Notes under the pieces: generated by a model
The model's input: only the letters and a program-made list of their open reading frames with translations
What the model was told of the DNA's origin: nothing
Databases searched by the model: none
Position numbers and translations under genes: made by a program
Source: Pseudomonadales bacterium
Lineage (GTDB): Bacteria > Pseudomonadota > Gammaproteobacteria > Pseudomonadales > UBA5518
DNA: 64,000 bases
Assembly: GCA_024234165.1 (NCBI GenBank)
Contig: JACKOP010000004.1
Span: 396,918-460,917 of the forward strand
Direction of reading: 5' to 3'
Shown: in pieces, positions 1-9,581 of the stretch
Layout: every line of letters starts with the position of its first letter
Position numbering within the stretch: position 1 is the first letter of the stretch

Positions 1-328
1 TCTCGAGGATGCCCTCGCGCGCCAGGTCGAGCGCGCAGTTGAGTGCGGTCTGCCCGCCCATGGTCGGCAGCAGTGCATCGGGGCGCTCGCGCTCGATGAT
101 GCTCGCCACCGTGCGCCAGTTGACCGGCTCGATGTAGGTGGCGTCGGCCATCGCCGGGTCGGTCATGATCGTCGCCGGGTTCGAGTTCACCAGCACGACG
201 CGATAGCCTTCCTCGCGCAGCGCCTTGCAGGCCTGCGCCCCGGAGTAGTCGAACTCGCAGGCCTGCCCGATCACGATGGGACCGGCGCCGATGATCAGGA
301 TCGAATGGATGTCGGTGCGTTTTGGCAT
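1..328 (-). CDS. carB: Carbamoyl-phosphate synthase large subunit, N-terminal part (partial)
   Basis: The large subunit makes carbamoyl phosphate from bicarbonate, ammonia and ATP for arginine and pyrimidine synthesis. Only about the first 109 residues are in the window; the gene runs off the left edge. It opens MPKRTDIHSILIIGAGPIVI, the family's usual start, and continues through the glycine-rich nucleotide-binding turn and the conserved segments SNPATIMTD and MGGQTALNC. The ATG lies 50 bp after the carA stop, so the two subunits are co-transcribed. There is no reasonable alternative identity; only the length is limited by the window edge. Confidence 0.97.
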   Translation of the reverse strand, partial: MPKRTDIHSILIIGAGPIVIGQACEFDYSGAQACKALREEGYRVVLVNSNPATIMTDPAMADATYIEPVNWRTVASIIERERPDALLPTMGGQTALNCALDLAREGILE

Positions 329-378
329 GCTCGGTACCCGATCGGATTCAACACAGGACGCCTCGCGGCGTCACGGAC

Positions 379-1521
379 TCACGCGCCACGGCGCGCCAGC
401 ATCAACTCCACGAAATGCGCGAACAGCCCGCTCGCATCGTGCGGTCCGGGCTTGGCTTCCGGATGCCCCTGGAAACTGAACGCGGGACAGTCGTTACGCG
501 CGATGCCCTGCAGCGAGCCGTCGAACAGCGAACGGTGCGTGGCGTGCAGCGTGGGCGGCAGCGTGGCCTCGTCGGCGGCAAAGCCGTGATTCTGGCTGGT
601 GATCATCACCGTGCCACGCGCCGTATCCAGCACCGGATGGTTCGCGCCGTGGTGGCCGAACTTCATCTTCACGGTGCGTGCACCGCTCGCGAGCGCCAGC
701 AACTGGTGCCCCAGGCAGATGCCGAACACCGGAATGCCGGCATCGAGGATCGCGCGGATCGCGCGGATCGCGTAATCACAAGGCTCCGGGTCGCCAGGGC
801 CGTTCGAGAGAAACACCCCGTCGGGGTGCATCGCCAGCACCTCGGCGGCGGGAGTTTCGGCAGGCACCACCGTCAGCGCACAACCATGGTCCACCAGCGT
901 GCGCAGGATGTTGCGCTTCACGCCGTAGTCGTAGGCCACCACCTTGAAGCGTGCCGGCGGCGCGGCCTGGTGGCCGTGCCCCAGCTCCCACGACCCCTCG
1001 CTCCACACGTAGGGCTTGTCAGTGCTCACTACCTTGGCGAGATCCATGCCCTGCAGGCCCGGAAACGCACGCGCGGTGGCCAAGGCCTGCGCCTCGTCGA
1101 CGTCGCCCGCCATGATGCAGCCGCTCTGTGCACCGGTCTCGCGCAGGATGCGTGTGAGCCGGCGCGTGTCGATGTCGGCAATGCCGACCACACCGCGCTC
1201 GGTCAGATAGTCGGAAAGCGTCTGTTCGCTGCGGAAGTTGCTGGCGAGCAGCGGCAGGTCGCGGATGACCAGACCTGCCGCCCACACCCGAGCAGACTCC
1301 TCGTCCTCGCGGTTGACGCCGGTGTTGCCGATGTGCGGATAGGTCAGCGTGATGATCTGCCGCGCGTAGGAAGGGTCGGTCAGGATCTCCTGATAACCCG
1401 TCATCGCCGTGTTGAACACCACTTCACCGCTGCTGATGCCTGCTGCACCGATCGAGACACCACGGAACAGACTGCCGTCTGCGAGCGCGAGAACGGCCGG
1501 CCGATGGAGCTCGGTAGTCAA
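379..1521 (-). CDS. carA: Carbamoyl-phosphate synthase small subunit (glutaminase)
   Basis: This subunit hydrolyses glutamine and passes ammonia to CarB. The N-terminal CPSase small-chain domain contains FNTAMTGYQEILTDPSY. The class I glutamine amidotransferase domain follows, with the nucleophile in GICLGHQLLALA and the His/Glu pair in FQGHPEAKPGP. The open frame extends 12 codons further upstream, but a TTG at 1521 preceded by GAGGAG six bases earlier gives the expected start (MTTELHRPAV) and the usual length of 380 residues. It lies directly upstream of carB. In Pseudomonas-type genomes dapB is the upstream neighbour; here a 32-kb polysaccharide cluster sits between them. Confidence 0.96.
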   Translation of the reverse strand: MTTELHRPAVLALADGSLFRGVSIGAAGISSGEVVFNTAMTGYQEILTDPSYARQIITLTYPHIGNTGVNREDEESARVWAAGLVIRDLPLLASNFRSEQTLSDYLTERGVVGIADIDTRRLTRILRETGAQSGCIMAGDVDEAQALATARAFPGLQGMDLAKVVSTDKPYVWSEGSWELGHGHQAAPPARFKVVAYDYGVKRNILRTLVDHGCALTVVPAETPAAEVLAMHPDGVFLSNGPGDPEPCDYAIRAIRAILDAGIPVFGICLGHQLLALASGARTVKMKFGHHGANHPVLDTARGTVMITSQNHGFAADEATLPPTLHATHRSLFDGSLQGIARNDCPAFSFQGHPEAKPGPHDASGLFAHFVELMLARRGA

Positions 1522-1785
1522 TGGTTTCTCCTCGTGTGGTCGCGGCGGCAGAGCCACCCGGAAAGGTTTTCCGGCAGCCCGGGGAAGCGCAGCGCAGGCA
1601 TCGAGACAACGGATCCCTGACCTGAAAGGGTGAGGCCAACCGACGGGAGCCCCGTACCGGAATCCGATTCAGACGCCGTCTCGCTTGCGGTTGCCCGACT
1701 CAAGCCAGCGAAAATCTGAGCGGGCATTCTATGGGAATGCCGCCCTCAAAAAAAGCGCGGCAAATGGCGGCAGATGGCGGAACAA
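1522..1785 (-). promoter_or_regulatory. carAB leader and probable promoter region
   Basis: This 264-bp gap separates the TPR lipoprotein gene from carA. On the minus strand a TAGAAT hexamer (1731-1726) follows a T-run and could be a -10 box. It would leave a leader of about 200 nt before the TTG start. I could not settle a -35 box or an attenuator, and I see no convincing open reading frame here. The need for a separate carAB promoter is inferred from the gene change at this point. Confidence 0.35.
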
Positions 1786-4170
1786 TCACAACGAATCCAG
1801 CGTGGCCCGGGCTTCGTCGCGGCCGGGGTAGGTGGCGGCAGGGTCGGCCAGCGCCAGTTCGAGCTGCTCGCGGGCGCGATCGTTCTGGTTCTGGCGGTGG
1901 TACGCCATGCCGAGGTGGTAGTGGAACACCGGCGCCTTGGCGCCCAGCTGGATCGCGGCCGTGGACAGTCTCACCGCACGTGCGTAGTTGCCGAGGCGGT
2001 AATTCACCCACGCCAGCGTGTCGAGGAACGCAGGCTGCTGCGTGGACTCGAGCGGCTCCACCAGCGCCAGCGCGCGGCGCAAGTCCTTCTCGTCGCTGCG
2101 GTAATCGACAAGCAGCGCCGCCAGGTTGTTCGCCGCGATCGCCATCTTCGGATGACGCTTCAGCACGGCCTCGAAGGCCGCCATCGCAGGTTCCACCTGC
2201 CCGCGTTCGACCAGCAAGCCGGCAAGTGCCATCTGCAGCTCGACGCTCTCCGGTGCCTGCTCGAGCCCGCGGCGCAGCACCGCCTCGGCGCCGTCGAAAT
2301 CCCCTGCAGCCGAATCCAGCCCGGCAAGGCGCAGATACGGCCCCGCTGCCTTGGGCACTGCGGTCGAGGCGCGTGTCCACGCCTCGCGGGCGGCGGCGGT
2401 GCTGCCGCGCGCCTGCTGCATCTCGCCCAGCAGGTCGAGTGCGTGCGCATGGTCCGGGTGCGCGGCCACGTGCGCCTGCACGTAGGCGAGCGCCTGCTCG
2501 CGCTGACCCAGGCGCTCGCGCGCCATCGCAGCGAAGCCCAGCGGCTCGATCAGCGCGGGCTCGGCGGCAAGTGCCTCTTCCATCGAGCTCGCGGCAGTCG
2601 CGAAGTCTCCGCGATCGAAGGCGATGCGCCCGCGCAGATACAACCCCAGCACGTGCGTGCGCGGCTCGTCGACCAGCTTCTGCACCCGCCCGAGCGCCAC
2701 GTCCCACTTGCCGCTCTTGCCCAGCGTAGCCACCAGCAGCCGTTGCGCGTCGAGGTTCTGCGGGTCCTGCTCGGCCAGCGCGAGCAGCGCACGCTCGGCG
2801 TTCTCGCTCTCGCCCTGTGCCAGCATGAGCCGCGCGGCGTTGTAGGCCGCGTCGCGGTCGGCCGGTGCCACCCCGAGGATCTGGCGGTAGTTGTCGAGTG
2901 CCAGGTTCAGCGCGCCGTCAGTCTCGTGCGCGCCGGCCAGCAGCCGCAGCGCGACCACGTTGTCGGGGGCGTTGCGCAGCACCGAGCGCAGATCCGCGAT
3001 GGCGGTCTTGGTATCGCCGTCCTGCAGTGCAATGCGTGCGCGCGTGATCAGGGCCTCGCTGTTCTCGGACTCGATCGCAAGAATCTCGTCGAGCAGCCGC
3101 TCTGCACCCGCGCGGTCATTGCGTGCCAGTACGATCTCGGCCATGCGGTTGCGCGCGAGCAGCGCATCGGCACCCTTGCCGTCGAGCCTGACCACCTCGC
3201 CATAAACCGCGAGTGCCGGCTCGAACTGCTGCCGCGCCGCGTACAGCGTGCCGAGCGCGAAGCGCAGCTCGTAGAGTTTCGGCTGCTTCTCGATGAAGCC
3301 CTTCAGCGTGGTCTCGGCGAGATCCGGATCGCGGTTGCTCGCGAGGAACTGCGCCAGCCAGAGCTTCAGGTCGACGTTGTCGGGCGTGGTGTTCACGATC
3401 TCGCGCAGCGCCGCCTCGGCCTCGTCGGTGCGCCCGTGCTGCTCCAGGTAGCGCACCATGCGGTAGCGGAAGAACAGGTTGTCGGGGTATTCGTCGACGA
3501 GCTCACGATAGACCGCGAGCGCCTCGTCGGTGCGCTGGTTCTGCTCCAGCACCTCGATCTTCAGCAGCTTCAGCGTGGCGTTCTTCGTCTGCCGCGCGAT
3601 GCCGTCACCGATCACCGCCAGCGCGCGCTCCGGATCCTTTTCACCGTAGACCGCGCTGAATACCGAGATGGCGCCCACGTTGTCCGGGTCCTGCTGCAAC
3701 GCGAGCGAGGCCTCCTGGATCGCCTCGGCAGGCTTGCCCTCGCGGAAGAACACGCTGCCGCGCAGCGTGTGTGCATCGGCATTCGTGGCATCGAGCGCGA
3801 GCACCGCATCCGCCTGCGCGAGCGCCTCGGGGTACATCGCGTTCGCGTAGTACGTCTGCCCGAGCCGGATGCGCGCCGGAATGTGCTTGCCGTCCAGGTC
3901 CACCACCAGCCGCAGGTTCGCGAACATCTGCTGCCAGTTCTGCTCGCGCTCGTAGAGTTGCGCCAGCAGATAGCGCCCCTCGACGTTGTTCGAGTTGATC
4001 TGCAGTACGTTCTTCGTCTCGACCATCGCCTTCTCGAAGTTGCCGGCCGCGAACAGCCCGCGGGCGCGCTCGAGGTACTGCGCCTGGCGATGCTCGCCGC
4101 TGCTGCACGCAACGAGCAGCGCCACGCAAGCGACCAGCAGGAGACGGCGAGCAGGGACGATGAACGGCAT
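1786..4170 (-). CDS. TPR-repeat lipoprotein of the PEP-CTERM/exosortase system (PrsT-like)
   Basis: This 794-residue protein starts with a basic and hydrophobic signal ending in a lipobox (LLVAC, Cys22), so it should be a lipid-anchored envelope protein. The rest is a long array of tetratricopeptide repeats, recognisable by recurring A..Y..A...P and LA.L....G.A..A spacing (for example YLERARGLFAAGNFEKAM near 32-49). Proteins of this size and layout accompany exosortase clusters and are named PEP-CTERM system TPR-repeat lipoproteins. It is the last gene of the cluster before carA, is probably transcribed from its own promoter (palindrome at 4321-4336), and may scaffold export. The direct biochemical role in the family is not well defined. 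Confidence 0.85.
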   Translation of the reverse strand: MPFIVPARRLLLVACVALLVACSSGEHRQAQYLERARGLFAAGNFEKAMVETKNVLQINSNNVEGRYLLAQLYEREQNWQQMFANLRLVVDLDGKHIPARIRLGQTYYANAMYPEALAQADAVLALDATNADAHTLRGSVFFREGKPAEAIQEASLALQQDPDNVGAISVFSAVYGEKDPERALAVIGDGIARQTKNATLKLLKIEVLEQNQRTDEALAVYRELVDEYPDNLFFRYRMVRYLEQHGRTDEAEAALREIVNTTPDNVDLKLWLAQFLASNRDPDLAETTLKGFIEKQPKLYELRFALGTLYAARQQFEPALAVYGEVVRLDGKGADALLARNRMAEIVLARNDRAGAERLLDEILAIESENSEALITRARIALQDGDTKTAIADLRSVLRNAPDNVVALRLLAGAHETDGALNLALDNYRQILGVAPADRDAAYNAARLMLAQGESENAERALLALAEQDPQNLDAQRLLVATLGKSGKWDVALGRVQKLVDEPRTHVLGLYLRGRIAFDRGDFATAASSMEEALAAEPALIEPLGFAAMARERLGQREQALAYVQAHVAAHPDHAHALDLLGEMQQARGSTAAAREAWTRASTAVPKAAGPYLRLAGLDSAAGDFDGAEAVLRRGLEQAPESVELQMALAGLLVERGQVEPAMAAFEAVLKRHPKMAIAANNLAALLVDYRSDEKDLRRALALVEPLESTQQPAFLDTLAWVNYRLGNYARAVRLSTAAIQLGAKAPVFHYHLGMAYHRQNQNDRAREQLELALADPAATYPGRDEARATLDSL

Positions 4171-4320
4171 GAGTCACCCGGGAGAAAGCGTTTCAGGACA
4201 TGCGAAAACGTCGGGGCTATATACGACAAATGCCTGGATGAAGCCAAACCCACTTCCGTGTGGGTAAGGCCACAACCAGGCACTTGCGGTCACGATAAAC
4301 GGGCTTGGTATGTCCCGTCA

Positions 4321-4336
4321 TGACCCATATGAATCA
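4321..4336 (-). promoter_or_regulatory. Palindromic operator-like site upstream of the TPR lipoprotein gene
   Basis: The sequence reads TGACCCATATGAATCA on the plus strand and belongs to a set of six related palindromes in this window. In the minus direction GGGTCA is followed by TGAC. A TATCGT hexamer starts 24 bases after the palindrome, where a -10 box would fall if the site were bound by a LuxR-type activator near -43. It lies about 150 bp before the ATG at 4170. Confidence 0.55.
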
Positions 4337-4354
4337 CAAACCGCAGATATTGCC

Positions 4355-5023
4355 TCAGGCTGCGACCACGCCGCCGACGGCTCGCCGACGCACCAGGCCC
4401 AGCCCGAACAGCGCGGAACCGAACAGCCATGCAGCCGCCGGCAGCGGTACTGCGGTGACCGAAACGGCGTCGTAATTGGTTTGCACGCCCTGCTTCAGCC
4501 CCTCCAGCCTGATTTGCAGGGTCTTTCCTGCATCGCCTGCAGTTGCCGTGAAGCTGGTCGTGAGTTGAGCCCATTTGCCCACCGCAAGGGTCGTGAGCGT
4601 GGCCGAATCGAGCGTATTGCCATCACCCAGCAAGCTGATTCTGGCGCCATCGAAAGTCACGGCGGAAGTCTGGTTCGTCTCGCGTGTACCCACCATCACG
4701 CTCAGCGTATAGGTGTAGCCGGCCTGGATGAGCTCTCCCGTGCTCTGCCAGATCGACCCACCTCCATTCATGTATGCGACCTGCGCCCCGTCGGGGATGG
4801 GATCGGTGAACACCGATGCGTACGGAATCCACGTGCCCGTCGATCCGCTCCCCGTCCAGCCGGGGTGAAACCCGCTCCACCACTTCCCATCGACGTCGCT
4901 GCTGAGCGCCGCATTCGATGTGGTCTCGAACGACGCATTCGTCACCGGCACCACATAGGCCTGCGATGCCACCGACACCAGCATCGCGCCCGCCAACAAC
5001 ACACCCCTGATTGCGCAACGCAT
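4355..5023 (-). CDS. VPLPA-CTERM sorting-domain secreted protein
   Basis: This 222-residue exported protein is a probable XrtD substrate. The chosen ATG (5023, preceded by GGAG) gives a signal peptide with a hydrophobic stretch ending near SQA. The middle is rich in beta-type sequence and resembles lectin-like or PEP-CTERM domains (NASFETTSN, W.PYASVFTDPIPDGAQVAYMN). The C-terminus holds the tripartite sorting signal: VPLPAAAW from about residue 192, a short transmembrane helix, then the basic cluster RRR. VPLPA is the variant recognised by XrtD, whose gene lies 1.7 kb away on the same strand. The final function outside the cell is unknown; a surface or matrix role is likely. Confidence 0.85.
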   Translation of the reverse strand: MRCAIRGVLLAGAMLVSVASQAYVVPVTNASFETTSNAALSSDVDGKWWSGFHPGWTGSGSTGTWIPYASVFTDPIPDGAQVAYMNGGGSIWQSTGELIQAGYTYTLSVMVGTRETNQTSAVTFDGARISLLGDGNTLDSATLTTLAVGKWAQLTTSFTATAGDAGKTLQIRLEGLKQGVQTNYDAVSVTAVPLPAAAWLFGSALFGLGLVRRRAVGGVVAA

Positions 5024-5087
5024 GGCACAGACTCCACTGGAAACAACGATTCGAGGGCACGCTACAACGGCATGCGCGGCAGCGTCA

Positions 5088-5103
5088 TGATCCATATGGG
5101 CTA
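5088..5103 (-). promoter_or_regulatory. Palindromic operator-like site upstream of the VPLPA-CTERM gene
   Basis: TGATCCATATGGGCTA on the plus strand lies 65 bp before the start at 5023. In the minus direction GGATCA is followed by TGAC, and TAGCGT begins 24 bases after the palindrome, in the same relative place as the -10-like hexamers at the sister sites. Its flank (minus strand GATATCTGCC-like sequence) also resembles the flank of the 4321 site. Confidence 0.55.
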
Positions 5104-5132
5104 CGCGCGGCAGATATTTCCGCAGAACCGCC

Positions 5133-6746
5133 TCACACTCCCAGCACCAGCAAGGCGGCGATCGCTGCGGTGTTCAGGGTGAAATGCCGGGCACCGGGGG
5201 AGCGGCTGAGGACGAATTCGCAGCAGTAGAGCAGCGCAGCCGAGCGCAGCGCGATGCGCTGCAGTTCGATCTCGGCCATCGGGCCGAACGGCAGCAGCGG
5301 GATGATCAGAATCATCAGCACCACCAGCGCATCCTGGGTGTCGGGGCGGAACACTTCACGGCGTGTCATGCGGATGGCCAGGAACAGGAACGCCACCATC
5401 AGCACCAGCACGACGTCGAAACCGAGCGTGAACACGGGCCTCGCCGCGCTCTCCGATATGGCGTAGACCACGAAGGCGCACGCCATGTACACCAGCAGCC
5501 GGACCACGAACTCGCGCCGTTCACGAAATATCGCCCAGACCATGGCGCCGGTGAACGCGGCCAGCAGCGGGGTGTGACCGAGGCCCTCAACCGGCCGTCT
5601 GACCAGAAACGCCGCCACCACCAGCAGCAGGCCAAGGCCGGAGGCGATGATCCTGCTGGAGTGCAAATACACCCAGCCGAGCCGGCGCAGCAACTGGTTG
5701 CGGCGCTCCACCGTCCCTTCCTGCCGGTGCACGAGCGCGGTGCTGGTGAGGCGCAGTACCGCGACCGGGCCAAGCACGATCAGCGTGAACGCGCCGTAGA
5801 CGAGCACCACCTTCCATTCCATCGCGAAACGGTACCCCCACGCCAAAGCGAGCAGCAGGAACTGCAGCGCGTAGAGCATGGCCACCGCCTGGTGATGGCT
5901 GAGTCCGACGTCGATCAACTGATGATGCAGGTGGCTCGAGTCGGGAAGAAACGGCGACCTGCCCTTCAGGATGCGCAGCATCATGACTGCGGCCGTGTCC
6001 AGCACCGGCATGCCGACGATCAGCAACGGCAGCATCGGACTCACGGGCAGGCCCGGTTCCTGCACGAGGAGAATGGCCAGCGCGGCAATCACGTAGCCGA
6101 GGAACTGGCTGCCGGTATCGCCCATGAACATCTGCGAAGGGTGCGTGTTGTAGCGCAGGAAGCCCATCAGGCCACCGCCCACCGCCGTCGCGATCACGGG
6201 GGCCAGGTACTGTCCGCCCGAAAGCCCCAGCGCCGCGATCAGGCACAGGCTCATCAGCGCCATGCCGCCGGCCAGCCCGTCCAGCCCGTCGGAAAGGTTC
6301 ACTGCGTTGATCGCGCCCAGCACGAACACAAAGGTGAGCGGCCACGTGAGCCACGGCAGTGCCACGTCGAGCGGCAGGAACGGCACGTGCGGAATCACGG
6401 TACCGCCCATCAGCAACGCCAGCGCCGCGAGGATCTGGCCGAATAATTTCCAGCGCACGCGCAGGTTGTGGCGGTCATCCAGGTAACCGAACACCACGAT
6501 CGTGACTGCACCCACCACCAGCCCGGGCGGCACTTCGTGCCCGACCAGCCAGTACGTCGCACTCAGGAACGCGGCCGCCACGATGCCGAGGCCACCCACG
6601 CGCGGCTTCGAGACCTTGTGGATCTTGCGCTTCTCGTTGGGCACGTCGACCAGGTGCCAGCGTTCGGCGTTTTGCATCAGCACCGGCAGCAGCGTCACGC
6701 TGATGAACAGTGCGCCGACGAATACCAGAGCAAGCAATACGAGCAT
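5133..6746 (-). CDS. WecA/MraY-type undecaprenyl-phosphate sugar-1-phosphate transferase
   Basis: This polytopic inner-membrane enzyme starts polysaccharide repeat-unit synthesis by moving a sugar-1-phosphate onto undecaprenyl phosphate. Family marks are DVPNEKRKIHKVSKPRVGG near the N-terminus, FGYLDDR (catalytic Asp pair), NAVNLSDGLDGLAGG and MGDTGSQFLG. The ATG at 6746 (MLVLLALVFVG) is preceded by GAGGCGG; the open frame extends further upstream but has no family similarity. At 537 residues it is longer than E. coli WecA because of an extra C-terminal set of membrane helices, typical of the exosortase-linked EPS form. It begins 7 bp after the xrtD stop, so the two are in one operon. Confidence 0.9.
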   Translation of the reverse strand: MLVLLALVFVGALFISVTLLPVLMQNAERWHLVDVPNEKRKIHKVSKPRVGGLGIVAAAFLSATYWLVGHEVPPGLVVGAVTIVVFGYLDDRHNLRVRWKLFGQILAALALLMGGTVIPHVPFLPLDVALPWLTWPLTFVFVLGAINAVNLSDGLDGLAGGMALMSLCLIAALGLSGGQYLAPVIATAVGGGLMGFLRYNTHPSQMFMGDTGSQFLGYVIAALAILLVQEPGLPVSPMLPLLIVGMPVLDTAAVMMLRILKGRSPFLPDSSHLHHQLIDVGLSHHQAVAMLYALQFLLLALAWGYRFAMEWKVVLVYGAFTLIVLGPVAVLRLTSTALVHRQEGTVERRNQLLRRLGWVYLHSSRIIASGLGLLLVVAAFLVRRPVEGLGHTPLLAAFTGAMVWAIFRERREFVVRLLVYMACAFVVYAISESAARPVFTLGFDVVLVLMVAFLFLAIRMTRREVFRPDTQDALVVLMILIIPLLPFGPMAEIELQRIALRSAALLYCCEFVLSRSPGARHFTLNTAAIAALLVLGV

Positions 6747-6753
6747 CGCCGCC

Positions 6754-8304
6754 TCAGTCCGGAACGTAACGTTGCAGCAAGGGATACACCTCGTCGACGA
6801 AGCGCTCGAGCCGCTGGTCAGCCCCGGCAATATCGCCACCATCAGGCACCGGCGTGGTCACGCGCACGAGCGCCCCGTCGGTGCGGTTCATGAACAGCGC
6901 ATCGGTGAAGATGTACCACTTCACGAGGTACTCGTTCGTGAGCGAGCGCCCGCGCTGCTGGAACCAGTAATAGACCAGTTGGCGCTGCTCACCCATCTGG
7001 ATCAGCACGCGGTTCACGCGCAGTGGCCCGCCCGCGAGCGCAACACCAGGCAGCGACACCTGACCGAAGGCCTGAATCTCCCAGCCGCCGCCCGGGATGC
7101 AGGACTTCGGCGAATGCACCGACGCCCCCTTGCGCTGCGAGCCGTAGAACGCCACGTAGAAGTTCACCGGTTCGGCCACGCCGGGCGCACGGTAATCCGC
7201 GATGAAATGGTCCGTGAGGCGCAGTGACGCCAGCACCTCGGGGTCGATGCTCACCTCACGCCCCACCCAATCACCCTGGATCAGCGGGAAATGCACGAAA
7301 CCCTCGCGCGCGAGCGGCTGCTCGTCGCGCGCACCGAGGCCCCACGACAGCGGAAGAAACAGGGTCACCAGAACCAGGCAAGCCCACACGGGCCCGGCCT
7401 GCGGGCGCATGCGGGCCCCGTCGGCAAGTGCCGCGCGCACCGTGCTCCACGCCGGAAAATCCAGATCCAGCGACGCGAACACCCCCGGGCGCTCCGGGTG
7501 AAAGCGGTTGAAGCACCAGATCTCCAGCAACAGCACCGCCACACAGGCCATGAAGATGACCCAGCCCTCGAAGTAATGCAGGAAACCCTCGGCCTGCGCG
7601 ATGCCGTAACGGTCCACGAGCACGCCGATCACCCCGATGCGAAAACTGTTCATCAATATGGTGATGGGCGCCGTACTCAGGAACAGCACGGCACGCTGCC
7701 AGAACGGCGCCCGGTACAGGCAGGCGAGCAGGAAACCGAAACTCATCAGCGGGAACAGGTAATTCAGCCCGCTGCAGGCCTCCACCACCTGCAGCTTGTA
7801 GACGCCGAGGTCGATCACGTTGCCCTCGAGGTGGACGCTCACGTCGAAGGCACGCACCACGGCCACACCAATCTGCGAACTCAGCAACTGGAGCTGCTGC
7901 GACAGATTGAACAGCAGGAAGTTGGGCAGAGGCACCATGAACAGCAGGTACGCAAGCGGCGCCATCATCAGCCGCGTACCGTGCAGCCCGAGCAACGCAA
8001 GCACCAGGCCGTACAGGCCGAGCAGGAAACCGTACTGCAGGATCGTGTACAGACTGCTCAGCTCGCCAAGCACCCAGGTGCACAGGGACAGGAGCAGCAG
8101 CACCACACCCAACCAGTGGCCCGCCGATGGCACGGCAGCCAAACGCGGCATGCGCTGCCATGCCAGCAGCAGCGCAACCAGCGGAATCATGTAGCCGTGG
8201 CTGTATTCCTCGCGGGACCAGTTCGCGACCATGTAGGAGAGGCCATCCGCGAAGCCCCAGGCCAGCAGCCCGGCCGACAAAAGCCAGAGAACCACGCGAA
8301 TCAT
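6754..8304 (-). CDS. xrtD: Exosortase with C-terminal EpsI domain, XrtD type
   Basis: This 516-residue membrane protease/transpeptidase cuts C-terminal sorting signals. The N-terminal two thirds is the eight-helix exosortase domain with catalytic Cys177 (EACSGLNYLFP), Arg222 (MNSFRIGVIG) and His243 (FLHYFEGW). From about residue 320 an EpsI-type periplasmic domain follows, with HSPKSCIPGGGW at 397-408. Fusion of the two domains plus VPLPA-type substrates nearby fits the VPLPA-specific exosortase XrtD. The ATG at 8304 overlaps the stop of the upstream glycosyltransferase gene (ATGA). Substrates in the window are the products at 4355-5023, 28752-29471 and 29488-30174. Confidence 0.9.
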   Translation of the reverse strand: MIRVVLWLLSAGLLAWGFADGLSYMVANWSREEYSHGYMIPLVALLLAWQRMPRLAAVPSAGHWLGVVLLLLSLCTWVLGELSSLYTILQYGFLLGLYGLVLALLGLHGTRLMMAPLAYLLFMVPLPNFLLFNLSQQLQLLSSQIGVAVVRAFDVSVHLEGNVIDLGVYKLQVVEACSGLNYLFPLMSFGFLLACLYRAPFWQRAVLFLSTAPITILMNSFRIGVIGVLVDRYGIAQAEGFLHYFEGWVIFMACVAVLLLEIWCFNRFHPERPGVFASLDLDFPAWSTVRAALADGARMRPQAGPVWACLVLVTLFLPLSWGLGARDEQPLAREGFVHFPLIQGDWVGREVSIDPEVLASLRLTDHFIADYRAPGVAEPVNFYVAFYGSQRKGASVHSPKSCIPGGGWEIQAFGQVSLPGVALAGGPLRVNRVLIQMGEQRQLVYYWFQQRGRSLTNEYLVKWYIFTDALFMNRTDGALVRVTTPVPDGGDIAGADQRLERFVDEVYPLLQRYVPD

Positions 8305-9581
8305 CGGTTCACCGTGCGCTGCAGCAGATCCAGATAACGCCGCGCGGAAACCGTACGGTCGAACTGCTCGCGCACATAACGATAGCCGTCTTCCTGCATG
8401 CGCCGGTACATGGACTGGTCGGCGGCCAGTGCCTGCACCGCTCGGGCAAGCTCCGCCGCGTTCTCGGGTTCGATGCACAGCCCCGCACCGCCTTGCTCGA
8501 TGATTTCCTTCACCTCGCCTTCCACGCCCAGCACGATCGGCCGCTGCATGGCCATGCTCTCGAAGATCTTCGACGGGATCACCGTCTTGAACAGATCGAG
8601 CCTGCGCAGCAGTACCAGGCTCACGTCGCTCACGGACCAGATGGCGGGCATCCGGTCCTTCGGCTGCTGACCCAGCATCACGAGGTTCGGCAGGTTCATC
8701 GCGCGCGCCCTTTCCTCCAGACGCGCACGCTCCGCGCCGTCGCCCACCAGCAGGAACACGATGCGCTGGTCATCCCGCAACAGCGCGGCCGCGTCAAGCA
8801 CCGTATCCAGCCCATGTGCCATGCCGTGCGTGCCCACGTAGGCGGCCACAAAGCGCTCGTGCACGCCGATCTGGCGGGCAAAGTCTTCATCGCGCGGCCT
8901 GGGCGTGAACAGCGACAGATCAACCCCGTTGCGGATCACCGTGATGCGGTCTTCAGCACCGCCGCGCGCGAGGATGTGCGAACGAAACGCGTTGGTGACC
9001 GGCACGATATGGTCCGCCTTGCGGTAGACGAAGCGCTCGATCCACTCCAGCGCCGCGATCACGCGCCGGTTGCGAATGGCGCCCACTGCAAGGATCGACT
9101 CCGGCCACAGATCACGGATCTCCAGCACCCAGGGGCAGCGTTTCAGCCGGCTCACGAAATAGCCCGCCAGTCCGTTGAAGAACTGCGGACTCGTTGAAAC
9201 CACCATATCGGCCTTCGGCAGGAAGGGCGCGACGACGATCGCCATCACCATATAAAAGACGTAATTGAACGTGCGCTTCAGGAAACCCTCGTTCGCGGTG
9301 ATGTAGGTGAGAACCTTCACGGCCCGGATGCCGTCCTTGTCTTCCACCTGGTAAAGCCGGTTGCGATAGCCGGGGTACGCCTTGCCCATAGGATGGTGTG
9401 GCACGCAACTCACCACAGTGACACGATGCCCCGCCTTGACCCATTCCCGGCAATGCTCGTAGGTGCGGTTGGCGGGCGCGTTCACCTCGGGCGGGAAGTA
9501 GTGCGACAGGAAAAGGATGTGCATCTCGCCGTGCCGTCCGTTGGTTGTGTGCATCATTCCCTGAAACAGCTTCGGCTTCAT
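8301..9581 (-). CDS. Glycosyltransferase family 4 (WbuB-like)
   Basis: This cytosolic GT-B enzyme adds a sugar to the lipid-linked repeat unit. It has the family opening MHILFLSHYFPPEVNAPANR (residues 20-39), a central segment LEIRDLWPESILAVGA, and the C-terminal donor site with LVGDGAERARLEE and a PSKIFESMA motif near a conserved Glu. The open frame starts at 9581, but this ATG lies inside a 26-bp inverted repeat, so translation more likely begins at an internal Met such as 9524 or 9557/9554. It overlaps xrtD by 4 bp downstream. The exact sugar cannot be read from sequence. Confidence 0.88.
   Translation of the reverse strand: MKPKLFQGMMHTTNGRHGEMHILFLSHYFPPEVNAPANRTYEHCREWVKAGHRVTVVSCVPHHPMGKAYPGYRNRLYQVEDKDGIRAVKVLTYITANEGFLKRTFNYVFYMVMAIVVAPFLPKADMVVSTSPQFFNGLAGYFVSRLKRCPWVLEIRDLWPESILAVGAIRNRRVIAALEWIERFVYRKADHIVPVTNAFRSHILARGGAEDRITVIRNGVDLSLFTPRPRDEDFARQIGVHERFVAAYVGTHGMAHGLDTVLDAAALLRDDQRIVFLLVGDGAERARLEERARAMNLPNLVMLGQQPKDRMPAIWSVSDVSLVLLRRLDLFKTVIPSKIFESMAMQRPIVLGVEGEVKEIIEQGGAGLCIEPENAAELARAVQALAADQSMYRRMQEDGYRYVREQFDRTVSARRYLDLLQRTVNR

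Noticed and set aside
322..4323. Long plus-strand open frames opposite carA and the TPR gene
   Set aside because: They are antisense shadows in GC-rich coding DNA; the minus-strand frames have full family motifs.
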